Part shown: positions 35,290 through 47,100 of the stretch, in pieces
Position numbering within the stretch: the stretch's first letter is position 1
Layout: each line of letters opens with the position of its first letter
Origin: Melampsora larici-populina 98AG31
Taxonomy: Eukaryota > Basidiomycota > Pucciniomycetes > Pucciniales > Melampsoraceae
DNA length: 64,000 bases
Direction: 5' to 3'
Assembly (NCBI RefSeq): GCF_000204055.1
Contig: NW_006768824.1
Span: forward strand, 312,366-376,365
Program-made: the position numbers and the translations under genes
The notes under the pieces: generated by a model
Databases searched by the model: none
What the model was told of the DNA's origin: nothing
The model's input: the letters and a program-made list of their open reading frames with translations, nothing else

Positions 35290-36227
35290 CTAAGGGAAGT
35301 GAAAAAGTATAAATCTTACAAATTTTAGCGTTCAAAGTATCTATAAGAGTAACAGCTTCTGCATTCATGTGAGCATACTCATTTTCTAATCCACAAGAAA
35401 CGGTGTCCAAACAACAAGCAAGTGCTGTTAATCAAACAAAAAAGTAAAGATAAGCAAAATACATGAAGGATACCTGATCAAACTTTTGAAACTCACCTGA
35501 ATTCGTATGGTATAGGATTATCCTTTTCATTTGTAGATTGGAATTGGTCATCGATGGTCATCGATAGAAGAAAGCTGATGTGACCTTCGATTGCCAATAG
35601 CACGAGAATCCAAGTCTCTCAAATCACTGAACTTCAGAACCGTGAGTCAAGTAAACATATGTCAACATCAGGTGATAAGATTTTTCAAGATGGTTCGCTG
35701 AGCCTGAACGTGCTTTCAGTCCGTATATTTCACATAATTCGCTTCTTGTAAGTGTTTCGACGATCCCCACTCTACCTAAAAAGATCCAAGAAAGAGTCAA
35801 TAGCGCAGTAAGTATTTATCTGTGATGTTTATATGATCCGTGTGATCAACTTCAATAAGATTGCCACATAGGGTGTTGAGAATCAACCAAATCCATCAAT
35901 TTTCTTGAATATTTCATTTTGATTTCTGCTCCAATCTTTCATCCTCAAGGATCCAAAAGCATTTCCAGTGATAGCTTTAACCGCATCCTTTTTTTAAGGA
36001 GAAATCCTGATTCACTCGAAAACAAATAAATTTAAATTTTAAAACTCACAAAAAATGATAAATACTTCCCCGTGGCAAATGTAGATTCTTTGATTCCTTT
36101 CACCCCAGGCTTCTTTTTCATCTTGTGCAGGAACTAAATTAAGACAAGGCAATTTGTTGCAAAGTATACAAAGTTTCATAATTTCCTGCATTGGGCTTAC
36201 ATTTCTCGGCAAGTGTGTCTTTGCCAA
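35290..36227 (-). pseudogene. Decayed MRS2/CorA-like magnesium transporter gene
   Basis: On the minus strand, from about 35778 downward, RVGIVETLTRSELCEIYGLKAR is followed across a gap by DLRDLDSR (about 35600-35625). This matches the MRS2 signature (K)SELC..(F/Y)GLLPRDLRKID. Further down, DNPIPYEF (about 35500-35523) and ALACCLDTVSCGLENEY...AVTLIDTLNAKI (about 35330-35430) match the (L)PFEFRALEAxL block and the helix after it. The blocks are in the right order, but joining them needs a frameshift, and the intron ends do not fit. The membrane helices and the GMN motif are absent, so it is a broken fragment. The most upstream frame (to 36227, with CILCNKLPC) is unrecognised. Identity is moderately sure. 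Confidence 0.55.
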
Positions 36228-36568
36228 AGGCCAAGAAGCGTGTACTTATACTTGTTTGACTTGCCTTGCTTTGAACCCTCGTTCCTGTAGATAGATGGGG
36301 GTATTTAAGCTTATTTAGGAGATAGGTTGTGAAATGGAAGGTTGAGGTTCGAGTTGATGGTACCCGGCCCTGGAGTTGTAGAAGTATGTATGTAACGTTG
36401 GGGCGCCGCGGTACGGGTAGAGTCTAGACACAAAGCAAAACCTAACACGGTGACCGTGTACCCCATATTGACAGCTCTTCGATCGGAGTTTTTCAACCAT
36501 TCCTCACTGCTTTCAGTTTCCTCAAATCATCAACTTCCACAATCAATAAAAACTCATAAACAGCCATC

Positions 36569-37493
36569 ATGTCAAACTCAGAACAGACCTTTATCAGTGA
36601 GTACTCTTTATTTAAATTACCAATTCACAACAAGCTATTTCTCAATCTCATTGTCTCGGGTTTCAGTGGTGAAGTGCGATGGTGTCCAACGCGGACTGGT
36701 AGGTGAAATTGTAGGACGGTAAGTCTTTCCACGAAATTTCACTGGGGCTTCTTCATTCTATGGATGATTCGGATCTTTGAGTTGATGGTGCGTGATATTA
36801 TGAAATGTTTTTTGCTCAAAGTTTCGAGCGTCGAGGTTACAAAATCGTTGCCTTGAAAATGATGCACCCATCCAAGGAGCATGTAGAGAAGCATTACGCC
36901 GACTTGGCCGGAAAGCCTTTCTTCGCCGGTCTCTGTAGCTTCATGAGCAGTGGCCCCGTGGTCGCCATCGTCTTTGAGGGTAAAGATGTGAGCGTGACTG
37001 TCAGCTCTATATCTTTAACCTGAACACCCTTACTAAACTCCTTCGATCAGGTTGTCAAGCAAGGCCGAGCCATGCTTGGAGCCACCAACCCTTTGAGCTC
37101 AGCTGCTGGTACCATCCGTGGAGACTTCGGTAAGTCAAGCCTTCCGCCATATTTTGATGAAACTCGTATGCAGCGGCACGGCCATATTGAACAAGCTTCT
37201 CCTTCTAGGAATCGACATGGGCCGCAATATCTGCCACGGTTCTGACGCTGTCGAGTCAGCTAAGAAAGAAATTGGTAAGTATTTTGCCTCGCTCAATTGT
37301 GGTATCACCCTTACTGAACTTGTTTATCTTCTCCTTTGTCCAGCCCTCTGGTTCCCTGAAGGTGAGAATTCCGTGCATACACTTTTGTAGCTTCCTTGAT
37401 GACTAATTAGTACTTGCTCGATTGATGTTTTTCTCCCTTCGTTCAGGTGTTGTCCAATACGGCCTTACCTCAGCAACCAACGTCTACGAGTAA
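36569..37493 (+). CDS. Nucleoside diphosphate kinase
   Basis: 151 aa, the usual NDPK length, from seven small exons: 36569-36596, 36667-36718, 36822-36987, 37051-37129, 37209-37274, 37344-37361 and 37447-37493. Family motifs in order: [23 protein letters not shown], where KPDG is normal; [12 protein letters not shown]; the [21 protein letters not shown] block; the [18 protein letters not shown] loop; and [16 protein letters not shown], with His118 the phospho-accepting residue. It ends [19 protein letters not shown]. The enzyme transfers the gamma-phosphate between NTPs and NDPs to balance nucleotide pools in the cytosol. The only oddity is Pro to Cys in the KPDG motif. Exon 6 is just 18 nt. 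The codon use and intact frame indicate a working housekeeping gene. Confidence 0.95.
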
Positions 37494-37933
37494 ATATCCG
37501 GTGTGTACAATAGCTGATCATACTGAGGCTCATAAGACAGTCAAGAAAATATTTTGAATAAAAACTCGCCAAGTAACCAAGTGCAAGCATGTCAAATCAC
37601 AAACCCTACACTGTCCGCAGCAAAATCTGGGTCGAGACATGGTGTTGGACAATTATAGCCAAGATTGGACTATTGATTCTATAACCCGCATCGGGTGCTT
37701 GCTGCGCTTTGAGGTGCCCGTTGCCTTTGACGATGAACGGCAAGTACTGAAGCCATGCGTACTTTGCATTACTGCAATCTCAGGAGCGTAGCCGTATCCC
37801 CCCCTCTGCGAGACAAGAGACGTCTCGCAAGACGTTTCCCCTTTGGTTGTTTTTTCGTGTACACGTCCCCACACCTAGGATTCGTAATCATCGGGTTCGC
37901 AACAGGCCCCGGCCCCGCCGCTGCAGAACTTGA
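37494..37933. other. Downstream region of the NDPK gene
   Basis: Holds the probable 3' UTR (a possible AATAAA-like signal, GAATAAAAA, at about 37556) and GC-rich sequence at 37900. No gene is supported. Confidence 0.4.
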
Positions 37934-37942
37934 ATGATTATG

Positions 37943-38874
37943 CTAACCTAACTAAGTCCCTCTCGGACGAACGAGTAGTCGAGAGAGGGACTGATAGCTT
38001 ATCCACAGATTTTGGCGTGTGAGCCTGTGGACCTTTGGCTGGGGCACTTTTCAATCTGATACACAGCATGATCCTGCTTACAAAAATCCCCCGGACCCAA
38101 GAAATGGATTGTTCTGTGAGCTGTCCTACATATGCTGGTTTTTCTACATAAACACTCACCCCCAGGAAGGTCATCAAGATATTGATTGAAAAAATCCAGT
38201 CTCATGTAAACTTCCAGTGTGGCTGCTGCGAGTTTTCAACAAGTTTGACAGGTTGGGCAAAAATGAGGAATTTTTATCTCAAAGCTGTCAATTACGTAAA
38301 TATGGTGACTCCTTCGGAACTTAATGATCACGAGCAACTATTCAGAGTTATCGAATCAATGTACTTATAAATCGCGAGGCGTTGAGGCTTCCCCTGTTGA
38401 GGTTGGAAAGTGTAGAGACTTGTATGAGGAATCCTCTGGTATGGATAGGTTTCAAAAGATCTCAAAGTCAAAACCGAGTGCTATTCATTCAATGTCCTCT
38501 TCCTTCCAAATTCATTCAAATCAATTGAAGAGATCAAAGGAAAATTTGAGAGTTTCTCAAATGACAGGAGTAGAAGACTCTCTGACGCCTCCGCAGCAAG
38601 TTACAGAGGATGCAATTTCCCAAAAAATTGGGCTTGAATAACTCAGTATCCATTCGGATTAGGAGGGTGAGACTGGCACAGGTGTATGTAGGGCAATTCA
38701 GAGAAGGGTGCATTTCTTGGGTCTGGAGGATTTTTGTAAGCAGGATTATGCTGTGTATCAGATTGAAAAGTGCCCCAGCCAAAGGTCCACAGGCTCACAC
38801 GCCAAAATCTGTGAATAAGCTATAAGTCCCTCTCTCGACTACTTGTTCGTCCGAGAGGGACTTAGTTAGGTTAG
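37943..38874. mobile_element. Mutator-like (MULE) non-autonomous element with 9-bp target duplication
   Basis: The element is 932 bp. Its arms are inverted copies for about 190 bp (37943-38135 and 38683-38874), beginning CTAACCTAACTAAGTCCCTC and ending with the complement. It is flanked by a perfect 9-bp direct repeat, ATGATTATG (37934-37942 and 38875-38883). Long TIRs with a 9-bp target duplication are the hallmark of Mutator-like elements. The centre (38136-38680) has only a short frame (38324-38641, Ser-rich, no recognised domain), so it depends on a transposase from elsewhere. Confidence 0.85.
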
Positions 38875-38883
38875 ATGATTATG

Positions 38884-41132
38884 TAAACCACTTGGAGGGG
38901 ACTGTACAGCTAGGTACAGTGCTTGTTCAGTAGATACCTGTATGTGTTTGAGGTGGCTGAGGGTAAGACAACGTAAGTGAACAGCCTCCTCCTTGAAATT
39001 TATAAAAAAATTATGAGAAAGACCATCCTCATCACATGGCCTCATCTAAGGTTTCCCTTTTTCTCACGGATCACAGGACGGGCAATACTTGACTGGGGGA
39101 TAGAGAAATCAAGTTGGAATTTGACAAGTAAACTTCAAACCAACCCTCTTGACCACTTCAAAAGGAAGAAGTAGAGTCATTTCTATCATCAATTGCTCTT
39201 GTCCTTGTTTTGATCATTAGAATCAAACCAAAAGTTTCCTTTGATGCAAATCACATTGGCTGTGTGCGCTCAATCAATCAAACAAAGGAGATCAGAAGGA
39301 TTTTTATCGTTTCTTTTATGGTACTAGCTCTTCCAAGACCATATTTTAACAGCTTCATGGAAATCTCTAGTTTGACAGGATTTGGGTGTACAAGAGCTTA
39401 GAAGTCATACAATTTGACTTATCCTTGTTAAACCAAGATATATTTTCCTTTGATGATCTAATTCTAACCAAAAGCTTTCTTCTGAAGAAAAACAAACCCA
39501 AGCAAAAACAAAGCGCCACTGGAAAAAATCAACAAAAGCTGTACAACTCACCCCATGTCTTGCACTCATCTTGCAGAGGGGGGGATACGGCTTCCTACCT
39601 CAATCATGGTTAATACCTTGGTCAGGAGGGTCTGAGTAACAAAGCCTGGCAATTTGATTCTAAGCCCAAACTTCACAAGAGCTGCCTCAATTTAAGTGGT
39701 GGACACTCCTCCTTGGCAAGGCAGTTTTCAAAGGCATCAAGATTGTATGCAACTATGAGACATGATCAATTCACGTGGCCTACATTTTTGATGGACAAAG
39801 GGATACTTTAAACTGGGTGACACTGAATTTTATGTGATCCCCGGCTTTTTTGGGGCCCAGGGCGTGGTCAGAGCCATGGCCTAGCATGGTGTGGCCCAAT
39901 GTGGCCTTCCATTCAAAGAACCTCAGAACTACATTTTTGGTCGCCATTCCCTGCTTAAGACCATCTTTAGGGGGACTTTGACTGAATTCCATGCCTGTTG
40001 AAGGCCATGAAAGGGTTGGTGTGTGGGCCACGGTGTGGCCTAAGCCCTGGCCCTTGCCATGTGCCCCTCCAGGGCGCCTCGTGGCTTTGTGGCACCGGGT
40101 GTGAGCGTGAGCCCCATTACACTATTGCAGTTAAAATGCAAAATTTATTTTGAGATGAATGCATATTCATTGAGATATTGTGCACAACTTGGCCTACTCA
40201 AATTGTTGTTGCCAATGACTCTGCAGCAAGAAAAGCCTTGAGACAGGGCATAGGAATCAGAAAAAGAATTGCATGTAAAGCCCTTTTTTCTTCCTCAAGT
40301 TCTGATCTAGATGAGTACATATTCAAAGACTACAGTGCAAAGGGCTTGACACCTCCACACAAAAACACATATGATTGTTTTTAGTTGATATACAAACGAG
40401 TAATGTTGTTAAACAACAGCTGGGCTGAGATGGGGGTCAAACAACATACGTCAAATCATTGGAGACCAACAGATTCTGCAAAGGTACTTGGTATCATTGC
40501 GCCTTGAAAGCTTTTAGCTGTACACTACCATGTTTGGGAGGTCTGTTAAGATCCAAAAAGCTCCGGCATGATGCAAAGTGCGCAACTAAGATTGTGGGAA
40601 GGACAAGTTATCTCCTCAGCCCTCGCGCAAAGAAAAGCCTGGTTTCAGGTCAGATCAGACTCAGGAAGTACTCATCACTGAATGATCAATGACAATATTA
40701 CATTTTTACCACCTCTTCTCAGCAATAAACACTCGCTCTTCAAGCAGATAAAACATTATGGTAAGGGTGAACTTAATAGGTTCGCTCATGCAGTGTCCAG
40801 CCTATCCCAATTGTACCAAAGGGAAAGTAAAACAAAGCGGCCGGAGCACTCAAAGTAAAGGCATGATACCACTCCAATAGAACAATATATAAATTAGATT
40901 AAAAACTTTCAATCATAAAATTAAGATATTAAACAGGAAGAAAGACCAATGGAAGATTTCTATGTGATGTTTTCCTTTGTAGACAGGCCTAGTGATACGA
41001 TGTATAATGCTGATATTTAAACAAATATGAAATTCAAGAGAGAGAGAAATCAAGACGAAGCTGCATGACGCCAATGGCTCGTCTCAACAGACTACACACA
41101 CGGGTTTATGATTGGGAAAATGTACAGCTTTA
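38884..41132. other. Intergenic, no gene supported
   Basis: Several short frames (39210-39401, 40178-40384 and 40459-40692) lack motifs and are not joined by convincing introns. At 39840-40080 the word GTGGCC recurs in both orientations. The last 100 bp are the probable 3' UTR of the minus-strand XMAP215 gene. Confidence 0.35.
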
Positions 41133-44100
41133 TTATGGTTCTGCAGTTGTCGAGGCGGGGTGTTCTTGATGAGGAAGAGTGTTCGTAAACCCAAAGAGCG
41201 TTTGTAACCGGTTCAAATCTAGATCCTGCGAGGCAACCTTGGTCATACGTGCCGATTGCTGCTGTTGAGCAAGCTCGCTGGCCGAACCCACAGGGGGCGA
41301 GGGTGTGATGGAGATCAAGTTTGAATTCGGACCTGTGGGTGTACGTTTGGTATATTGTAAAATGTTCGGGTACATATATAGCAGAGTTCATTAAGGCCAC
41401 TATCCTGCCCATTTCTACACGCGATCTTCTGATCCGCATTGGGTCGATGAGCAAAAAAACCAAGTCAATACTGACGAGATGCTGGGGTGAGAGGTGGTAC
41501 AACACTCTCCGATTCTACTGCTGCTCCATCCTCTGCTACATCTGGATCATCTGCCCGAAGATTTTGAAGCGCCCTCCGAAGATAAGCTTGGAAATAGGTT
41601 CCAGTAGCACCGATCCATTTGTCTACTTTGGCATTGGCTTCCGGGTGTTGCTTCAACAGCTGATACAGCTCTTGTATACCCTAAAGAAGCGCGAACACCG
41701 GTACAAGGCACTAGAGAATGAACAAACATCGCTGGATCGAGAAAAAGCTGAAAATATAATCGTACCTTTTTGGATTCTGTGGGACTGCCAATCTTTGCGA
41801 ACACTTCCGTCAATAGGTTGTTTATGTTTACTTCGCTGAAATGATCAAGTGGCCCAGGAGACTGTTTGGGTCCGTTACCGTCGATACTGGGAGCAGAACT
41901 CTGCCTTGAACGCGAAGGGCTTCGCGAAGGACTTTGTTGCATGGCAGAGCTGGCTGTGGCGCGCGGGGCCATCGCCGATTCCGGGGAGAGTGGAACAGGC
42001 CGACGTGCAGGCTGGCTTACAGGTGGTTCCCCAGCTGCTGCCCTGGAATTGTTTAGCAGACGGAACAGGTACTGGTATACAAACGTATCTTGGGGGTTTT
42101 TGAGAGCCGAAACAGCCTCATAGACACCCTCTCCATAGATAGTCACCACCTGCTGCAAGATCGTTTTGACTGTCCGCAATGGCATATCTGCCAATGGCAC
42201 ATTGTCATTAGCTCGTCTTCTCCATTCTGCTGGCGGGATTGATACGAGGAAATCGTCAATGTCCCCTAAAAGGATCCGTGGATCGAGTGTACCATCTTCG
42301 AGGGATTCCTTCACCGTCTTCGACACTTTCCACAAGCACTGAGGTGGCATCAAGCAAAGATCAAATTGATTCGCGTAAGTGGCACGAGCCAGTCAACATC
42401 GGTATTCATTTAATGTGTACTGACCTTCATGACTAGTTCGGCGTACTTCGCGCGATGTGTTAGTTCTACCTCGCCCTCGATGTCTCGCATATCAATTGTG
42501 GTCAGCTTGAGAACAGCGAAGAGAGCACTAAGGGAAGACATCAAATCAGCCCTAGCAGGAGATCAAAGATGATAAGGACACAAAGTCTGCTCACCCAAAG
42601 CAAGCACTTCTGTCTGCATTGTGGAATATCCGGATCAACACCATATTTAAAACTTTAGACAAGCTAGTGATGTGTTCACTGACTGGATTGTCAGCTGTCT
42701 CTTGTAATCGTTGAGTAAGTTGTGCCAGGACGGCGACAAGGGCATCTTTGGAGACTGCAGTAGCGAGTTGTGATTGATCAAAAAAGGTGGAGAGTGTTTG
42801 CATCAGATGTTTACACAATCTCAGAGTCATAGGTGGGGTTGATGCGTCGAGGTTTTCAAATGCAATTCTCATCTGCGTTGCGATTGCATCTATGAGAGCA
42901 TCAGCACTTGCTATCAGATAATCAGGTCGATTGGCGATGTCACTTTGGACTATCTTGAGCGCATCCGTACTTCGGACGTCGTCGCTCGATAGGATCTCTG
43001 CGATTGGAATGTTCACATTATGGTCTGAAGTACTGGGACTGGCAGGAGGAGGTATTGGTTTGTGATTCGTAGGTGCTTTGATGGAAGAATGTGACTGCGG
43101 TCGTGGCGCAGGTAAAGAGGAATTGATAAGTGAATCTCGACGACTGGTAGATTGACGAAGGGGCATTTGTGAAGCGATGGGTTGCAGCTTCGAATGTGTC
43201 ATGGCTGAAGGAGAAGCAAGCTTCGAGGTAGTATTGGCAGTTGACATTGGTCGATGTGGGATACTCTTGGATGCGCTAACCGACTCCGTGTCTGTGATGC
43301 CTTGCAGTCCCATGCTTGACGGCCTTCGGAGGGTTTTGGCGGCCAATCGAGTAACAGCTGCTGGGCGAGGTGAGATGGCAGACTCTGCGACAGGTCGAGT
43401 CCCTTTAGGCGAGGCAGGCGCTCCTGTTCGTTTCAGTCGCTCATTCAACATATCTTGCTCTTTACCGGATAGATTGCCCACATATTTATGTATCACGTCT
43501 CCGGCTGAAGAATAAGCACTAGCTAATGCCGACAATGCCCCATTTCGAACAGCAGAATCTCGATCCGAAATCAAAGAGGCAATCAAAGGCAATGCTTTCG
43601 CTGGCTGACAGACATTGAGACCATGTCGTTGGAAGAGAGCACTCAGTTCCTCGGCACATTCGGCCCGGACCCGAGCGTTTTTAGATTTGATGCCATGATC
43701 GAGCAGGCTTTGAAAGACTTTGCTGAAAGGATATATACTACATATGTGTTTAAAAATCGCTCTGATCCGTGTTCGAAGAGTTTCTTTGCTATCCCCGCAC
43801 TAAAGACAAATACAAGACCTTTGTGAATTGGATTGAAAACAAAAAGTCATATTGACACTTCACTTACCCTTCCGATCAAGCTAGGCAATAGGACAGATGC
43901 TTCGTAGTCAGTCAAGCGGTATGCATCTAGTTGCAAAACAGTGATATACTGTTCGATTATGTCTAGACACTTCATTGTGATTGATGTATTTGTGTCATGC
44001 AGTCGAATGGTCAAATACTTGAACACAAGATCCGCATTCGCAAGTAGCCTGTCTCTGATATCAGATTCTTCCATATCAGCTATTTCGCTCGCTAGGGATG

Positions 44101-47100
44101 GATCTGACGTCCAAGATTCAATTGCATTCAAGCCTGCCATAAAGTCTTTCTCGCAGTGGTGATCTTTGCTAAATAATTGACCTAGAAGCTCGGCGCTGAC
44201 CTGAGAGCTCATTTGTAGATGAAGCTGTTCAATCTGATCTTTTCGGACTGCCCCTTCGATAACCCATTTGAGCGGGCCTGTCTCTTTACTGGCTCGCAAT
44301 GTTTTAGCTTTAGGATCACCCGACCTGAAGGGGACATCGCTTGGGCTTGTTACAGGGCCTGGAGAAGCCGGAAGAGGGGGCGGAGGAGCCAGTTTTGATA
44401 TAGGGCCACCCACAGGTTTGCGCAGACCTAATTTTGCTTTCGAAGGAGGAGGTCGATCTTCCAACGTAGGTGTTGAGGCTCTTTGAGTACTGGCAACTGA
44501 GGCACGGTTGGTCGATTTGTTGAGCGCAGAGGCAGGTCGTGCATTTTTCGCAGCGGCAGGTTTTGAGGCGGCCACCTTGACTGGAGCAGCCGGTCGGTAG
44601 GCTTCAATCATTGGAACAACATTATTACGAGAGGCTGGTTTGAGATTCGATGTCTGATCTAGAACGATGTCGATACCCGCGGCCTGGATGACTGTAGGTA
44701 GAAGTTCTTGAGCTCCTTTTCGTACTTCGGGACTTCGGTCTTCTAGGCATGAGATTAAAGGTGCAGCAAAAGGTGACATGTCAAGACCTTTTACTGTATC
44801 GAGTTCCGCAAGTCTTTGAACGATCCAAGTTAGGGATGAAGCTCGAAGCTCAGGTTTTGCAATTTCGAGAGCAGCAGCCACGCTAGCTGTGAGACAGTCG
44901 AGCCCGCATGCATCCGCTACGGCACTCAATGTTGTGAGAGCGTTGTTTCGAGCGCCAGCGTTTTTGTCGGCCAAGACCATCAACATTGATGTAGCAAACA
45001 TCTTTGCATGTCGTTCAAACGGCTTGCCCATACCAGTCGCTATCCGGCTTGTAATGTCGAGGGCCAAGGCTTGCACAGCTTTGTTAGCATCGCCAAGTCG
45101 CAACTTTAGTGAAGCTGTAAGGTCAGAACCTGTGAAGTGTGTAGCCAGGCAAGATCATTCAAAACTGATCAAAATCGAGCCACACTCAGCTCGCACGCCT
45201 GCAGATCGAAGAACGTACCAAGATTTGGTTTGAGTCGTTTGTTGCTCTCTAAGACACCTTGAATGGTCTCTAATGCTTCTTTTCGGATCTTCCAAGCGCT
45301 GTCATCGCACGATTTGATGACTGAACTAGAGATCAACTTATCTAGATCGACTCTAGGGAACAGTTCATCTAGTGCGTCGTCACCTGCGGCTACTTTTCCT
45401 TTCCCTTTCGCGGCTGGACCAGGTTTGGCCTGTGCCACATCGGCACTCTCACGAGTAGGCACCGGTGGCGATTCGCCCTCGATTTTCGCGAACTCGCCTT
45501 CGATAGTGCCAAGCAATTGTGGATTGAGGTCCTGCAAGAAATTGGTGATATCTGATAGCCAGTATTTGTGAGAAAGAACTCTGGAATGGCCTGAACATAT
45601 TATGAACATTGACAAACCTGCTCCGATGCAAAGCTTCGTGGTCACCAAAGCTTTAGTGGCGTTGGTCCGCACGGCGGCATTGACACTCTTAAGTCCAGTT
45701 TTTAGGCACTCTATCAAGTCCCTGATCGGTACGCCAGTTATACCGAAGTCCGACAATGACATCTCGATGAATACGAAACTTTCCGCCTGGATTTTCACCG
45801 CCTTTTGCTTAGAAATGGACTCGAACGCTAAGTTCAGTAGAACAGTCAGTGTTTGCACTCCTATACACAAGAGACAAGAATGATAAAACCAGTGATGGAC
45901 GAACCATGCGAAAGAACAAATCCCAGCGAGCTTTTCTCGGCAAAAGTCAACAACGCACCGCCAGCTGACTCTTTGATCTTAGCATCCCCATACTTTTCTA
46001 TCAGAGATGGTACAGTAAGGGCGATGCAGGCTTTGGAAAACGATGGTGAATTTTCAGCCAGAAACTGTAGCACAGCGCATACTCGTTGCCAAACCTAAAG
46101 AGAAAGCCAAAAACAATTTGACTTTAAGCATGATTCTCAAATTTTGATCATGAGTTGGACATACCTGGAAATTGCTCTCCTTCGGACCGGGCTTCTTGTT
46201 CATATATCGTACTAGGAGTTCAGCCTCAACCTCGTCTACATGATCTGGTAACCACACTAGCATATCATCCAAAGCCGCTAGGCGAGTTTTCCACAGACTG
46301 TTGTTCACTCCTTCGATGAACGCAGCATCAAGACAATCGGGCGCTCTAGCTTCAGCATCTTCTTGTGACATCTTATACCGTACTTCCTCAATGGGTTTTG
46401 AGGCTCCCTTGGGTGCACCGCTAGATTGTGCCGCGGCCGCCGTTTTCTTTGGCGCAGTCCCTGTGGCAGCGGGAGCCTTCTTTACGGCGGGCTTAGGAGG
46501 TGCTTTGCTTGGAGGTTTGGATTGTGTAGATGCTCGGAAGTCGTTGCTATCCGGTGAAGGTGGTGTAGACTGTTTGGGAGCTGGCCTGGCTTTCGGTGGA
46601 GGCCTAGCCGCAGGTTTGTTAGCGACAGGTTTCGGCTTGGCCTTTGGAGGCTTATACTTTACAACCGCCTTTTCGAAATACTCTTCAACCTTGGCTTTGC
46701 GGAGGTCATCTTGAGCTTGAATCAAAGGTGAAAATGTTGCTTTTCCGACCAATTTCATCATCGTACCTAGTCCTTCAGCAGAGATTTCACGGACAGGAAC
46801 AACAGCGTCCTCAAGTCCGCTGAGCATGACATCGGACAGGGGTTTGATATCCTGCTTTGGAATCTGATGTTCAGTATTACGCAAACACCTGACTAAGAAC
46901 TTCATCGTCTGTTCTTTAACCGCAGGGTTTTTATGTTTCGAAAACGTCACGATGTCCTCAGTCAGTTCCGGCAACGTCACCTAGGAAAATGAGGCATAAA
47001 ATTTGAGATGAGCGTGCAATCCCTGTCCCTGTACCAGAATGTTGGAGAAGATGTGGAAAACGGACTGTCAAAGCCATCGCATCCAAACAATTACTCAATG

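Noticed and set aside
40178..40384. Frame containing NDSAARKALRQGIG as a Copia RNase H remnant
   Set aside because: Similarity to the RNase H/integrase signatures is too weak; no neighbouring reverse transcriptase motif (YxDD) or LTR pair was found.
41092..41505. 137-codon minus-strand frame as a separate gene at the XMAP215 3' end
   Set aside because: It overlaps in another frame the last intron and last exon of the XMAP215 gene, whose splice phases fit exactly.
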